NCBI GenBank assembly: GCA_019115345.1 | Contig: DXDV01000123.1 | Location: 1 to 14,702 of the forward strand | Direction of reading: 5' to 3' | DNA: 14,702 bases | DNA from: Candidatus Intestinimonas stercorigallinarum | GTDB lineage: Bacteria; Bacillota; Clostridia; Oscillospirales; Oscillospiraceae | Shown: positions 1 to 7,039 of the stretch, piece after piece | Position numbering within the stretch: the stretch's first letter is position 1 | Layout: every line of letters begins with the position of its first letter | Position numbers and translations under genes: made by a program | Notes under the pieces: generated by a model | Told to the model about the DNA's origin: nothing | The model's database searches: none | What the model saw: only the letters and a program-made list of their open reading frames with translations

Positions 1-2
1 CC

Positions 3-395
3 ATCGGCTATGAGCCGGAGCAGGGGGACGTGGTGGTGCTGAGCAAGAACACCTTCCACGACGGCGCCCCCATCGTCAAGCGGATCATCGCCGTGGGCGG
101 CCAGACCGTGGACATCGATTACGACACCAACACCGTCTATGTGGACGGGGTGGCCCTGGACGAGTCCTATATCCTGGAGCCCATGCGGCCGCTGCCGGCG
201 GAGTACGCCACCCACATCGAGGTGCCCGAGGGCTCCGTCTTCGTCATGGGCGACAACCGCAACAACTCCACCGACGGCCGGGACCCCAGGGTGGGAGTGG
301 TGGACCAGCGGTGCATTCTGGGGAAGGCCCTCTTTGTGCTGCTGCCCTTCCAGGACGCCGGGGTGGTGGAGTCCGTCTCCCAGCCCAGAGCCTGA
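3..395 (+). CDS. lepB: Signal peptidase I, C-terminal part (5' end outside window)
   Basis: Membrane-bound serine protease that removes signal peptides from exported proteins. The reading frame is open from the first bases of the window (IGYEPEQGDVV...), so the N-terminal membrane segment and the catalytic serine box lie upstream and are not seen. Visible S26 family blocks are the general-base lysine region (PIVKRIIAVGGQTVDI) and the late conserved box GDNRNNSTDGR, followed by a conserved gly/val-rich stretch (VGVVDQRCILGKALF). The family often has PG after KRxxAx; this copy has GG, a variant I recall as common in clostridia. The gene ends in TGA, 27 bases before the next gene's ATG on the same strand, so the two may be co-transcribed. 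The family call is secure; which paralog it is cannot be told from the fragment. Confidence 0.93.
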   Translation: MGYEPEQGDVVVLSKNTFHDGAPIVKRIIAVGGQTVDIDYDTNTVYVDGVALDESYILEPMRPLPAEYATHIEVPEGSVFVMGDNRNNSTDGRDPRVGVVDQRCILGKALFVLLPFQDAGVVESVSQPRA

Positions 396-422
396 ACCCA
401 CAGTTTGACCGGGGGTGCTGAT

Positions 423-1445
423 ATGGACATCAAAGAGATCGTGGCGAAACAGCCCAGGCTGCGTCTGACGCCGCTGCCCACGCCGCTGGAGTTCGCCCCC
501 AACCTGACCGCCCTGCTGGGGGGACCCAGGATCTATGTGAAGCGGGACGACCTCACCGCCCTGGCCTTCGGGGGGAACAAGACCCGGAAGCTGGAGTTCC
601 TGCTGCCCCAGGCGGCGGCGGAGGGGGCGGACACCGTCATCACCCTGGGCGGCCTCCAGTCCAACTGGGTGCGGCAGACCGTGGCCGCCGCCCGGAAGCT
701 GGGCATGGAGGCGGTGGTGGTGCTGGAGGGGGAGCCCCCCGAGGGAGACCTCCAGGGCAACCTGCTGCTGGACCGCCTGATGGGGGCCGAGCTGCGCTAC
801 GAGCCAAACGTGCCCCAGGACGTGGAGGATCTGGAGATCCAGGGGGTCTTCCCCATCACCGGGAAGATCGCCGAGGAGTACCGGGCCAAGGGCCGGCACC
901 CGGTGCTCATGCCCCTTGGCGGCGCCACCCCCGTGGGCAACCTGGGCTACATCAACGCCGTGGACGAGCTCCATGACCAGCTCAAGGCGCTGGGGGTGAA
1001 GGCGGACTATGTCATCGCCGCCACCGGCACCGGCGGCACCCAGGCCGGCATCGAGTGCGGCCTGCGCCTTTCCGGCATGGACGCCAGGATGCTGGGCATC
1101 AGCGTCAGCCGCCACACCCGGCCCAAGGAGGAGGAGATCGCCGGGCTGTGCAACGCCACCATGGACTTTCTGGGCTGTGGGGAGCGGTTCACCGCCGAAC
1201 AGATCTCCGTCAACTACGACTACATCGGCGCCGGCTACGGCGCCGTCACCGACGCCGCCCTGGAGGCGGTGTCCATGGCCGCCCGCACCGAGGGCCTCAT
1301 CCTCTGCCACACCTACGCCGGCAAGGCCTTTGCCGGCATGGTGGACCTTATCCGCAAGGGGGTCCTCACCAAAGAGGATACCGTGGTCTTCTTCCACACC
1401 GGCGGCGGCGTGGCCAACTTCGCCCACCCGGAGCTCTTCCGGTAA
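423..1445 (+). CDS. PLP-dependent D-cysteine desulfhydrase / ACC deaminase family enzyme
   Basis: Fold-type II PLP enzyme of 340 residues. Family members convert D-cysteine to pyruvate, ammonia and sulfide, open the ring of 1-aminocyclopropane-1-carboxylate, or cleave L-cysteate. The Schiff-base lysine is K53 in GGNKTRKLE, followed by the substrate/carboxylate loop LQSNWVRQT (residues 78-86), a Gly/Thr-rich phosphate-binding loop (ATGTGGTQAG) and a C-terminal HTGGG motif. The start at ATG 423 is chosen over an in-frame TTG at 405 because GGGGGTG lies about 5-8 bases before the ATG. Two positions differ from the well-known enzymes as I recall them: W82 replaces the His (desulfhydrase, cysteate lyase) or Gln (ACC deaminase) after QSN, and C295-H296 replaces Asp-Pro before the YxGK motif. 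The exact substrate is therefore uncertain. A strong terminator follows at once. Confidence 0.85.
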   Translation: MDIKEIVAKQPRLRLTPLPTPLEFAPNLTALLGGPRIYVKRDDLTALAFGGNKTRKLEFLLPQAAAEGADTVITLGGLQSNWVRQTVAAARKLGMEAVVVLEGEPPEGDLQGNLLLDRLMGAELRYEPNVPQDVEDLEIQGVFPITGKIAEEYRAKGRHPVLMPLGGATPVGNLGYINAVDELHDQLKALGVKADYVIAATGTGGTQAGIECGLRLSGMDARMLGISVSRHTRPKEEEIAGLCNATMDFLGCGERFTAEQISVNYDYIGAGYGAVTDAALEAVSMAARTEGLILCHTYAGKAFAGMVDLIRKGVLTKEDTVVFFHTGGGVANFAHPELFR

Positions 1446-1452
1446 TGAGACA

Positions 1453-1501
1453 AAACAACGGCTGAGAAGTGCAGAGGCACTTCTCAGCCGTTGTTTCTTT
1501 A
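1453..1501. terminator. Bidirectional intrinsic terminator between convergent genes
   Basis: A perfect 20-bp stem (1453-1472 with 1477-1496) closes a four-base loop, AGAG. The 3' arm ends in GTTGTTT and runs into CTTTAT, giving a U-rich tail for the + strand transcript. On the - strand the arm is followed by TTTTGTCTC, also suitable. It starts 8 bases after the stop of the desulfhydrase-family gene and ends about 25 bases from the stop of the convergent SLH gene, so it can serve both. Confidence 0.93.
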
Positions 1502-1523
1502 TCATGCTGAAAAGGCGACACGA

Positions 1524-2612
1524 TCAGCCGTTCCCCAGCTCCGCCCGGGTCCAGGTCTGCTCTCCGGTGGCCAGGTCCATGGTGACGGTGTAGATGCCCT
1601 TTTCAAACAGCAGGGGCGGTGTTTCATAGAAATCATAGTGATAGGCATCCTCTGTCAGGGTGACGGTATAGGTCAGACTGGTGCCGTCCTGGGAGAGTAC
1701 GGGGTTTTCAGGTTTTCCATGATCAGGTCCACGAAAACCGATAAATTCTAAGATCGGGGTCTCATATCTCCGGACCGACAGATCCCGATCGATCACATAG
1801 ATATGATAAACGGTATTGCTCCAGCCTAGGGAAGGATAAATCATGGAGAAAGTAAAATAATCCTCGCTCTCCACGGCGAAGGCGTAATACCCTGAATTGG
1901 GGAATGTGCTGAGAAAACCCGGCTGCGGCTCCAGAATGGAGAAGGGGTTCTCCCGCCCAGCGCCGTCAAAGGGGACCATCTCGTACAGCCGCAGCAGAGA
2001 GATAAAGCACTGCTCCTCTGTATATGTCCCCAGCGGGTCGAACCGTCCATCCCCCACACCGTTCATGATCCCCAACTGGCTCATCAGTGCCACGTCCTCC
2101 AGGGCCCAGTCCGCGATGTCCTCCTGATCCGTAAAGGTGACCGGCTCCAGCACATCTGGCTCCGCGCTCTGGTAGGCCCGATAGGTCCGGGACAGCATGG
2201 CAGCGGCCTCCTGCCGGGTGATCGTGCGGTCCAGCTCCAGCTCGCCCTCGCCCGTTCCCTGAAGGATACCCAAATCGATGGCAGCATCCACTGCCACATC
2301 CACCGAGGCGTAGATGGGCTTCTCACTCTCCGCCTGCCTCCGGTAGTTCATGACGAGGGTATAGCCCTCCAAATCGACACCAAAGCCCTTGGCCACCAGG
2401 GCGGCCGCGTTGCAGGCAAAATCCTCCCGGGAAATGGCGTCTTGGATAAATGAAAAGTAATCATAAGGGTCGTAAATGAGATCCAATTCCACCGCCCGGC
2501 CCACCTCCTCCCTGGCCCAGTCGGAGGTGCGGTACGGGAACTCTTCCTCCGCTGCCAAGGCTGTGGGAGCCAACAAAAATATTGCCAGGAAAAACGTAAT
2601 CCATTTTTTCAT
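1524..2612 (-). CDS. Secreted SLH-domain protein, copy 1
   Basis: Protein of 362 residues with a Sec signal peptide (MKKW plus hydrophobic core, cleavage expected after TALA at about residue 20). Three SLH-type repeats follow: about 28-75 (DWAREEV...), 105-155 (AAIDLGILQ...TRQEAAAML) and 165-215 (ADWALEDVALMSQLGIMNG). SLH domains of this kind bind secondary cell-wall polymers, so the protein is probably cell-surface attached. Residues from about 220 to the end form a beta-rich C-terminal region I do not recognise, ending in YTVTMDLATGEQTWTRAEL. The neighbour upstream on the same strand (end at 2667) is a clear paralog, with 54 bases between them, so the pair is probably one transcript. The DNA is visibly more AT-rich than its surroundings, most of all over 1600-1880. 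Start ATG has AAAGGA about 10 bases upstream. Confidence 0.88.
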   Translation of the reverse strand: MKKWITFFLAIFLLAPTALAAEEEFPYRTSDWAREEVGRAVELDLIYDPYDYFSFIQDAISREDFACNAAALVAKGFGVDLEGYTLVMNYRRQAESEKPIYASVDVAVDAAIDLGILQGTGEGELELDRTITRQEAAAMLSRTYRAYQSAEPDVLEPVTFTDQEDIADWALEDVALMSQLGIMNGVGDGRFDPLGTYTEEQCFISLLRLYEMVPFDGAGRENPFSILEPQPGFLSTFPNSGYYAFAVESEDYFTFSMIYPSLGWSNTVYHIYVIDRDLSVRRYETPILEFIGFRGPDHGKPENPVLSQDGTSLTYTVTLTEDAYHYDFYETPPLLFEKGIYTVTMDLATGEQTWTRAELGNG

Positions 2613-2666
2613 TCTGTTCCCATCCTTTCATAATCTCACATTTTGAACGCTCAGAACCAGCGTATA

Positions 2667-3749
2667 CTATGGCAGCTCCGCGCGGGTCCATATCTGCTCT
2701 CCGGTAGCCAGGTCCAGGGTGACGGTGTAGACGCCTTTCTCAAACAGCAGGGGCCAGTCCGCCTCTTCCACGCCGGTCTCGATGTGATAAACATCCTCCT
2801 CCAGGGTGGCCGTATAGATCAGATTTCCGCCGCCCTCGGAGAGGGCGGAGTATTCCGGCCTGGCGTATTCCACACCGCGGAAGCTGTCGGAGTGGCTGAT
2901 GATGGGGGTCTTGTATGTCCGGACCGAGAGGTCCTCTCCGATCACACAGATGTCGTAGGACGAAAAGCTCCAGCCTCCGGTGGGGTGAAGCATGGCGCAG
3001 ATGTAGCAGTCCTCACGCTCCAGGGCGAAACAGAGCTCCGACTGATACTCCGTATAGAGAAAGCCCGGCTCCGGTCTTATAGAAAAGGGGGCCTCCCGCC
3101 CGGTGCCGTCAAAGGGGACCGCCTCATAGAGCCGCAGCAGGGAGAGGATGCACTGCTCCTGCGTATACTCCCCCAGAGGGTCGAACCGTCCATCCCCCAC
3201 ACCGTTCATGATCCCCAGCTGGCTCATCAGCGCCACGTCCTCCAGGGCCCAGTCGGCGATGTCCTCCCGGTCCGTGAAGGAGACCGTCTCCGGCACATCT
3301 GGCTCCGCGCTCTGGCAGGCGCGATAGGTCCGGGCCAGCATGGCAGCTGCCTCCTGTCGGGTGATGCGGGCGTCACGGTCATACCCCTGTGTGCCGTCTC
3401 CCCTGCCCTGGAGGATACCCAGATCAGCGGCGGTATCTATGGCGGAATAGGTAAAGGCCGGGTCCTCGACCTGACCCCGATAGCGCATGATCAGAACATA
3501 GCCCTCCAGGTCCTTGCCGAAGCCCTTGGCCACCAAAGCGGCGGCGTTGGAGGCAAAGTCTCCCCGGGTGATAGAGGATCGCAGGTCGCTGAAGTGGCCA
3601 TAGGGGTCGTAAATGAGGCCCAGCTCTGCCGCCCGGGACACCTCCTCCCGGGCCCAGTCAGAGGTATGGTACGGGAACTCTTCTTCCGCCGCCAGGGCTG
3701 TGGGGACCATCAGAAGCAGCACCAGGAAAAAGGCCGTCGTTCTTTTCAC
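2667..3749 (-). CDS. Secreted SLH-domain protein, copy 2
   Basis: Paralog of the following - strand gene, 360 residues, with the same plan: signal peptide ending TALAA, three SLH repeats, and an unrecognised C-terminal region ending in LDLATGEQIWTRAELP. The third SLH repeat contains 32 consecutive residues identical to copy 1 (from EDIADWAL to GRFDPLG), and a 40-base DNA run is identical (3178-3217 versus 2035-2074). I place the start at the GTG at 3749-3747 and not at an upstream ATG (3758) because AAAAAGGGGG abuts that ATG directly but lies 9 bases before the GTG. Starting at the GTG also makes the signal peptide (M)KRTTAFFL align with copy 1 without a gap. A consensus-like promoter lies just upstream. 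Likely role: surface anchoring; partner unknown. Confidence 0.88.
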   Translation of the reverse strand: MKRTTAFFLVLLLMVPTALAAEEEFPYHTSDWAREEVSRAAELGLIYDPYGHFSDLRSSITRGDFASNAAALVAKGFGKDLEGYVLIMRYRGQVEDPAFTYSAIDTAADLGILQGRGDGTQGYDRDARITRQEAAAMLARTYRACQSAEPDVPETVSFTDREDIADWALEDVALMSQLGIMNGVGDGRFDPLGEYTQEQCILSLLRLYEAVPFDGTGREAPFSIRPEPGFLYTEYQSELCFALEREDCYICAMLHPTGGWSFSSYDICVIGEDLSVRTYKTPIISHSDSFRGVEYARPEYSALSEGGGNLIYTATLEEDVYHIETGVEEADWPLLFEKGVYTVTLDLATGEQIWTRAELP

Positions 3750-3787
3750 AGAGTCCATCCCCCTTTTTGCACTTGCAGTATACAAAT

Positions 3788-3816
3788 AGTATATTTTTTC
3801 AAGGGAGCCTTGTCAA
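3788..3816 (-). promoter_or_regulatory. Sigma-A-type promoter for the SLH gene pair
   Basis: On the - strand TTGACA (3816-3811) is followed after exactly 17 bases by TATACT (3793-3788), matching the consensus at 6/6 and 5/6. It lies about 40 bases before the GTG start of SLH copy 2, in the gap after the lipoprotein gene, so the SLH pair probably has its own transcript. Confidence 0.75.
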
Positions 3817-3837
3817 GCAAACCACGGCCCGGCCTGT

Positions 3838-4719
3838 TCAGGCGATCAGCTCCGCACCCACGGTGTAGGTCCAGGCGCCGTCCTCGCCCCGCTGACCCAC
3901 GCAGTCGCCGAAGAAATAGGCCCCCAGGCCGGAGCGCCACTTCTGGGCGTCAAAGGCTACCAGCTCCGGCGGCTCCTCTCCCGGCTCCAGGTCGGGCAGG
4001 GACCAGGCCGCCTCCTCGTCCACGGTGATGGAGAAGTGGACCCCGTCCTCCCAGCAGTAGAGGGCCAGGGAGTCGGCATATCCCTCCGCGGGCTCGGCGG
4101 TGGGGGTGAAGTACCCCTCCTCCCACAGCTCCTCCAGGGTGCCGGTGACGGGGCTGGCGTTATGGGCGCTGGCGAAGGCCCAGGCGATGGCGGACTTCTC
4201 CCCCTCGGTGAGGCCGGGGACCTGGGACAGGTCCACCCCCACCTGGGTGATGCCGCCGTTGAGACCGTCGTCCACGGCCCACAGGTCCTCCAGCACCTGG
4301 AGCCAGAGGGCGCACTGTCCGTCCCCCTCCTCCACCACGGTGAGGCGGTAGCTCTCCCCGGGCTGCGCGGGGAAGCTCTCGGCGATGAGACCGTTGAAGG
4401 CCAGCTCCACCGTCATGCCGTCCCGGAGGGCGGTGTAGTCCGTCTCGGCTCCGTCCAGCCACACGGGCAGGTCCTGCACGCCGATGGTGTAGACGTCATA
4501 GCCAGCCTCACCTGCCAGCAGCAGTTTCCCCGTCTCCGCCCCGTCCACGATGGTGGCGGTGAGGTAGCTGGGCTCCTCGTCCTGGGCCAGGCTGGGCGGC
4601 GTAACGGATGGGGAGACGGCGGCCGTCCCGGCGGGGGCGGCGGTCTCCCCGGGGACTTGACCGCAGCCGGCCAGCGGCAGCGCACACAGGAGCAGCAGGG
4701 CAAAGAGTCTGACCATCAT
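3838..4719 (-). CDS. Lipoprotein of unknown function
   Basis: Protein of 293 residues. The N-terminus is a lipoprotein signal (hydrophobic core, then lipobox LPLAGC with the lipidated Cys at 19), followed by an Ala/Pro/Thr-rich linker to about residue 45. The rest is acidic and beta-rich; segments include YLTATIVDGAETGKLLLAGE, VELAFNGLIAESFP, and a later helical part (LTEGEKSAIAWAFASAHN). I do not recognise a family. The first segment, with its DGMTVELAFNG stretch, recalls small beta-barrel domains of clostridial lipoproteins, but I cannot name one. The start ATG has AAGGAGG 8 bases upstream. It is upstream of the SLH genes on the same strand, but those have their own promoter. It diverges from psuK. 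No convincing promoter of its own was seen. Confidence 0.82.
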   Translation of the reverse strand: MMVRLFALLLLCALPLAGCGQVPGETAAPAGTAAVSPSVTPPSLAQDEEPSYLTATIVDGAETGKLLLAGEAGYDVYTIGVQDLPVWLDGAETDYTALRDGMTVELAFNGLIAESFPAQPGESYRLTVVEEGDGQCALWLQVLEDLWAVDDGLNGGITQVGVDLSQVPGLTEGEKSAIAWAFASAHNASPVTGTLEELWEEGYFTPTAEPAEGYADSLALYCWEDGVHFSITVDEEAAWSLPDLEPGEEPPELVAFDAQKWRSGLGAYFFGDCVGQRGEDGAWTYTVGAELIA

Positions 4720-4758
4720 AGAGATCCCCTCCTTTTTTGTTATGTTTTTAGACGGAAG

Positions 4759-4795
4759 GCGGAAAAAATCGTTCCCTCCCCCTTGACTTTTCCGC
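4759..4795. promoter_or_regulatory. Inverted repeat overlapping the psuK promoter (possible operator)
   Basis: GCGGAAAA (4759-4766) and TTTTCCGC (4788-4795) form a perfect 8-base inverted repeat. The right half begins at the last base of the -35 element and fills the start of the spacer. The centre-to-centre distance is 29 bases, nearly three helical turns. The psuK product carries a winged-helix domain, so it could be the ligand, but this is inference only. Confidence 0.35.
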
Positions 4796-4810
4796 AGAAA
4801 GAGATATCAT
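4783..4810 (+). promoter_or_regulatory. Sigma-A-type promoter for psuK-psuG
   Basis: TTGACT (4783-4788) and TATCAT (4805-4810) are separated by 16 bases, and an A/T-rich leader of about 40 bases runs to the psuK start. The match is good, though the spacing is one base short of optimum. Confidence 0.6.
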
Positions 4811-4854
4811 AAGCATATGATGAAAAACTAAAGAAAAGTTTAGGAGGGATGTCC

Positions 4855-5937
4855 ATGACCCAGCGGGAAGCACAGATCCTCCAGTGGATCCGGGAGAACC
4901 CCATGATCTCCCAGCAGGAGCTGGCGGACAGGGCGGGGATCACCCGGTCGTCGGTGGCGGTCCACATCTCCAACCTGATGAAGAAGGGCTACATCGGCGG
5001 CAAGGGGTACATCGTCCGGGACCAGGCCTACGCCGTGGTGGTGGGCGGCGTGAACCTGGACATCGGCGGCACCCCCTTCGCCCCTCTGGTGGGGCAGGAC
5101 TCCAACCCGGGGAAGGTGACCATGAGCCTGGGGGGCGTGGGCCGGAACATCGCCCACAACATGGCTCTGCTGGGGCTGGACGTGCGGCTCCTCACCGCCC
5201 TGGGGGACGACATGAACGCCCAGAAGATCACCGCCTCCTGCATCGAGCTGGGGATTGACCTGGCCCCCTCCCTCCAGGTCCCCGGCGGGAGCACCTCCAC
5301 CTATCTCTTCCTCACCGACGAGAAGGGGGACATGGCCCTGGCGGTGTCCGACATGGCCATCTACGACCACCTGACCCCCCGGTATCTGGCCACCAAGGAG
5401 GCCCTGCTGAACAACGCCCGGCTGGTGGTGGCCGACACCAACATCCCGGCGGAGAGCCTCCGGTGGCTGGCGGAGAACTGCAAGGCGCCGGTCTTCGTGG
5501 ACCCGGTGTCCACCGCCAAGGCCGTCAAGGTAAAGCCGGTGCTGGGCAGGCTCCACACCCTCAAGCCCAACCGCATCGAGGCTGAGCTCCTCTCCGGGGT
5601 GGCCATCACCGACGATGAGAGCCTGGCCCGCTGCGCCGACGCCCTGCTGGAGACGGGGCTCCACCGGGTGTTCATCAGTCTGGGGGCGGAGGGCGTCTAC
5701 GCCGCCGACCACCTGGGGGGACGGGTGAAGGTGCCCTGCCTCCCCGCCGAGATGGTGAACACCACCGGCTGCGGGGACGCCTTCATGGCCGCCCTGGCCT
5801 GGGGCTGGCTGGAGGGCCTGGGGCTCCGGGAGGCCGCCCTGGCGGGAGAGGCCGCCTCGGCCATCTCCATGGAGGGCAAGGAGACCATCAACCCCGACCT
5901 GAGCGTGGACGCCCTGCGCCGCCGCGCCGGTCTTTGA
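4855..5937 (+). CDS. psuK: Pseudouridine kinase with N-terminal winged-helix domain (PfkB family)
   Basis: Phosphorylates pseudouridine to pseudouridine 5'-phosphate, the substrate of the next gene's product. It has 360 residues. Residues 1-55 form a winged helix (REAQILQWIRENPMISQQEL, ITRSSVAVHISNLMKKGYI), as in E. coli YeiI. The PfkB ribokinase fold follows: GGVNLDIGG (64-72), GGVGRNIAHNMALLG (93-107) and the C-terminal signature NTTGCGDAFMAAL, whose D308 is the expected catalytic base. The usual form is DTTGAGD; here Asp is Asn and Ala is Cys. The start at 4855 is preferred to an ATG at 4849 because AGGAGG (4842-4847) leaves 7 bases before 4855 but only one before 4849. psuG follows after 43 bases. 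Pseudouridine is the likely substrate because of that neighbour; the domain alone would allow other nucleosides. Confidence 0.9.
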   Translation: MTQREAQILQWIRENPMISQQELADRAGITRSSVAVHISNLMKKGYIGGKGYIVRDQAYAVVVGGVNLDIGGTPFAPLVGQDSNPGKVTMSLGGVGRNIAHNMALLGLDVRLLTALGDDMNAQKITASCIELGIDLAPSLQVPGGSTSTYLFLTDEKGDMALAVSDMAIYDHLTPRYLATKEALLNNARLVVADTNIPAESLRWLAENCKAPVFVDPVSTAKAVKVKPVLGRLHTLKPNRIEAELLSGVAITDDESLARCADALLETGLHRVFISLGAEGVYAADHLGGRVKVPCLPAEMVNTTGCGDAFMAALAWGWLEGLGLREAALAGEAASAISMEGKETINPDLSVDALRRRAGL

Positions 5938-5980
5938 GCAAGTGTACGACAAACATGGATAATATATGGAGGTAACGATC

Positions 5981-6901
5981 ATGTCTCTCAACAAGTATCT
6001 GGACGTCTCCCCTGAGGTGGCCGCCGCCGTCGCCGAAGGTAAGCCCGTGGTGGCCCTGGAGTCCACCATCATCTCCCACGGCATGCCCTATCCCCAGAAC
6101 GTGGAGACCGCTCTGAAGGTGGAGTCCATCATCCGGGAGAACGGGGCCGTCCCCGCCACCATCGCCATCCTGGGCGGCCGCCTGAAGGCCGGCCTCACCG
6201 CCGAGGAGATCGAGTACCTGGGCAAGAAGGGCACCGCCGTCCACAAGGCCAGCCGCCGGGACCTGGCGGTGCTGTGCGCCCGGGGAGCCGACGGCGCCAC
6301 CACCGTCACCACCACCATGATCATCGCCCACATGGCGGGCATCCAGATCTTCGCCACCGGCGGCATCGGCGGCGTCCACCGGGGGGCCGAGACCACCATG
6401 GACATCTCCGCCGACCTGGAGGAACTGGCCCAGACCCCCGTCATGGTGGTGTGCGCCGGGGCCAAGTCCATCCTGGACCTGGGGCTCACCCTGGAGTACC
6501 TGGAGACCCACGGCGTCCCCGTCATCGGCTACGGCACCAAGGAGCTGCCCGCCTTCTACACCCGGAAGAGCGGCTTTGCCGTGGACTATGAGATCGACAG
6601 CCCCGCCGAGTTGGCGGCGGCCTTCCGGGCCAGCCTGGACATGGGCCTCAAGGGGGGCATGCTGGTGACCAACCCCATCCCCGAGGAGTACTCCATGGAC
6701 CCCGCCGTCATCAACAAGGCCATCGACGAGGCGGTGGCCGAGGCCAAGGCCCAGGGCATCCACGGCAAGGAGACCACCCCCTTCCTGCTGGCCAGGATCA
6801 AGGACATCACCGGCGGCGACAGCCTGGATTCCAACATCCAGCTGGTCTTCAACAACGCCCGCCTGGCCGCCCGGACGGCGGTCGAGCTGTGCAAGGAGTA
6901 A
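5981..6901 (+). CDS. psuG: Pseudouridine-5'-phosphate glycosidase
   Basis: Cleaves the C-C glycosidic bond of pseudouridine 5'-phosphate to uracil and ribose 5-phosphate. The 306 residues match the family's usual length of just over 300. Family motifs are strong: VALESTIISHGMPYPQN with E27 (E. coli Glu31), HKASRRDL with K89 (Lys93 equivalent), TTTMIIAHMAGIQIFATGG, GGVHRGAE, and AGAKSILDLGLTLEYLE with K162 (Lys166 equivalent). The catalytic set therefore appears complete. I take ATG 5981 as the start because TGGAGG lies 7-8 bases before it; an in-frame ATG at 5966 overlaps that ribosome site. It sits 43 bases after psuK, so it is almost certainly in the same operon. No pseudouridine transporter gene is next to the pair. 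Confidence 0.96.
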   Translation: MSLNKYLDVSPEVAAAVAEGKPVVALESTIISHGMPYPQNVETALKVESIIRENGAVPATIAILGGRLKAGLTAEEIEYLGKKGTAVHKASRRDLAVLCARGADGATTVTTTMIIAHMAGIQIFATGGIGGVHRGAETTMDISADLEELAQTPVMVVCAGAKSILDLGLTLEYLETHGVPVIGYGTKELPAFYTRKSGFAVDYEIDSPAELAAAFRASLDMGLKGGMLVTNPIPEEYSMDPAVINKAIDEAVAEAKAQGIHGKETTPFLLARIKDITGGDSLDSNIQLVFNNARLAARTAVELCKE

Positions 6902-6984
6902 CGTTCCGCGCGAAAAGACCCCCTCGAGCGCCCCTGCGCCTCTGCGGCACGTCCGCCGTCTCACGGAGGCTTTTCGACAAGCTC
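6902..6984. other. Intergenic stretch between psuG and its terminator
   Basis: No gene is visible. A 7-base inverted repeat, CGAAAAG (6911-6917) and CTTTTCG (6970-6976), brackets a GC-rich block containing small hairpins such as CCGT-CTC-ACGG. It could be a remnant of a dispersed intergenic repeat, but nothing in this window repeats it. Confidence 0.3.
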
Positions 6985-7025
6985 AGCGCCGCCCTCTCCC
7001 CGCGGGGAAAGGGCGGCGCTGTTTT
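6985..7025 (+). terminator. Intrinsic terminator after psuG
   Basis: AGCGCCGCCCT (6985-6995) pairs with AGGGCGGCGCT (7010-7020) over 11 bases. After one mismatch an inner CCCC/GGGG stem extends it. GTTTTGTG follows. The T-run is short, but the stem is very GC-rich. The position, in the gap between convergent psuG and metY, fits termination of the psu operon and perhaps of metY too. Confidence 0.7.
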
Positions 7026-7039
7026 GTGTCTGCGCGGCG

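Noticed and set aside
1453..1496. Long perfect inverted repeat considered as a mobile-element end
   Set aside because: It has a 4-base loop and T-rich flanks and lies between two convergent stop codons, so a terminator explains it fully.
2643..4028. Open frame of 461 codons on the + strand across SLH copy 2 and the lipoprotein end
   Set aside because: It crosses a gene boundary and promoter, changes composition abruptly near its end, and has no domain. The - strand genes have signal peptides and ribosome sites.
4840..6084. Open frame of 414 codons on the - strand opposite psuK
   Set aside because: Spans the psuK-psuG junction with low-complexity composition; the + strand has the PfkB motifs and a good start.
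5888..6964. Open frame of 358 codons on the - strand opposite psuG
   Set aside because: Gly/Val/Asp-repeat-like composition from antisense codon bias; psuG motifs on the + strand are complete.
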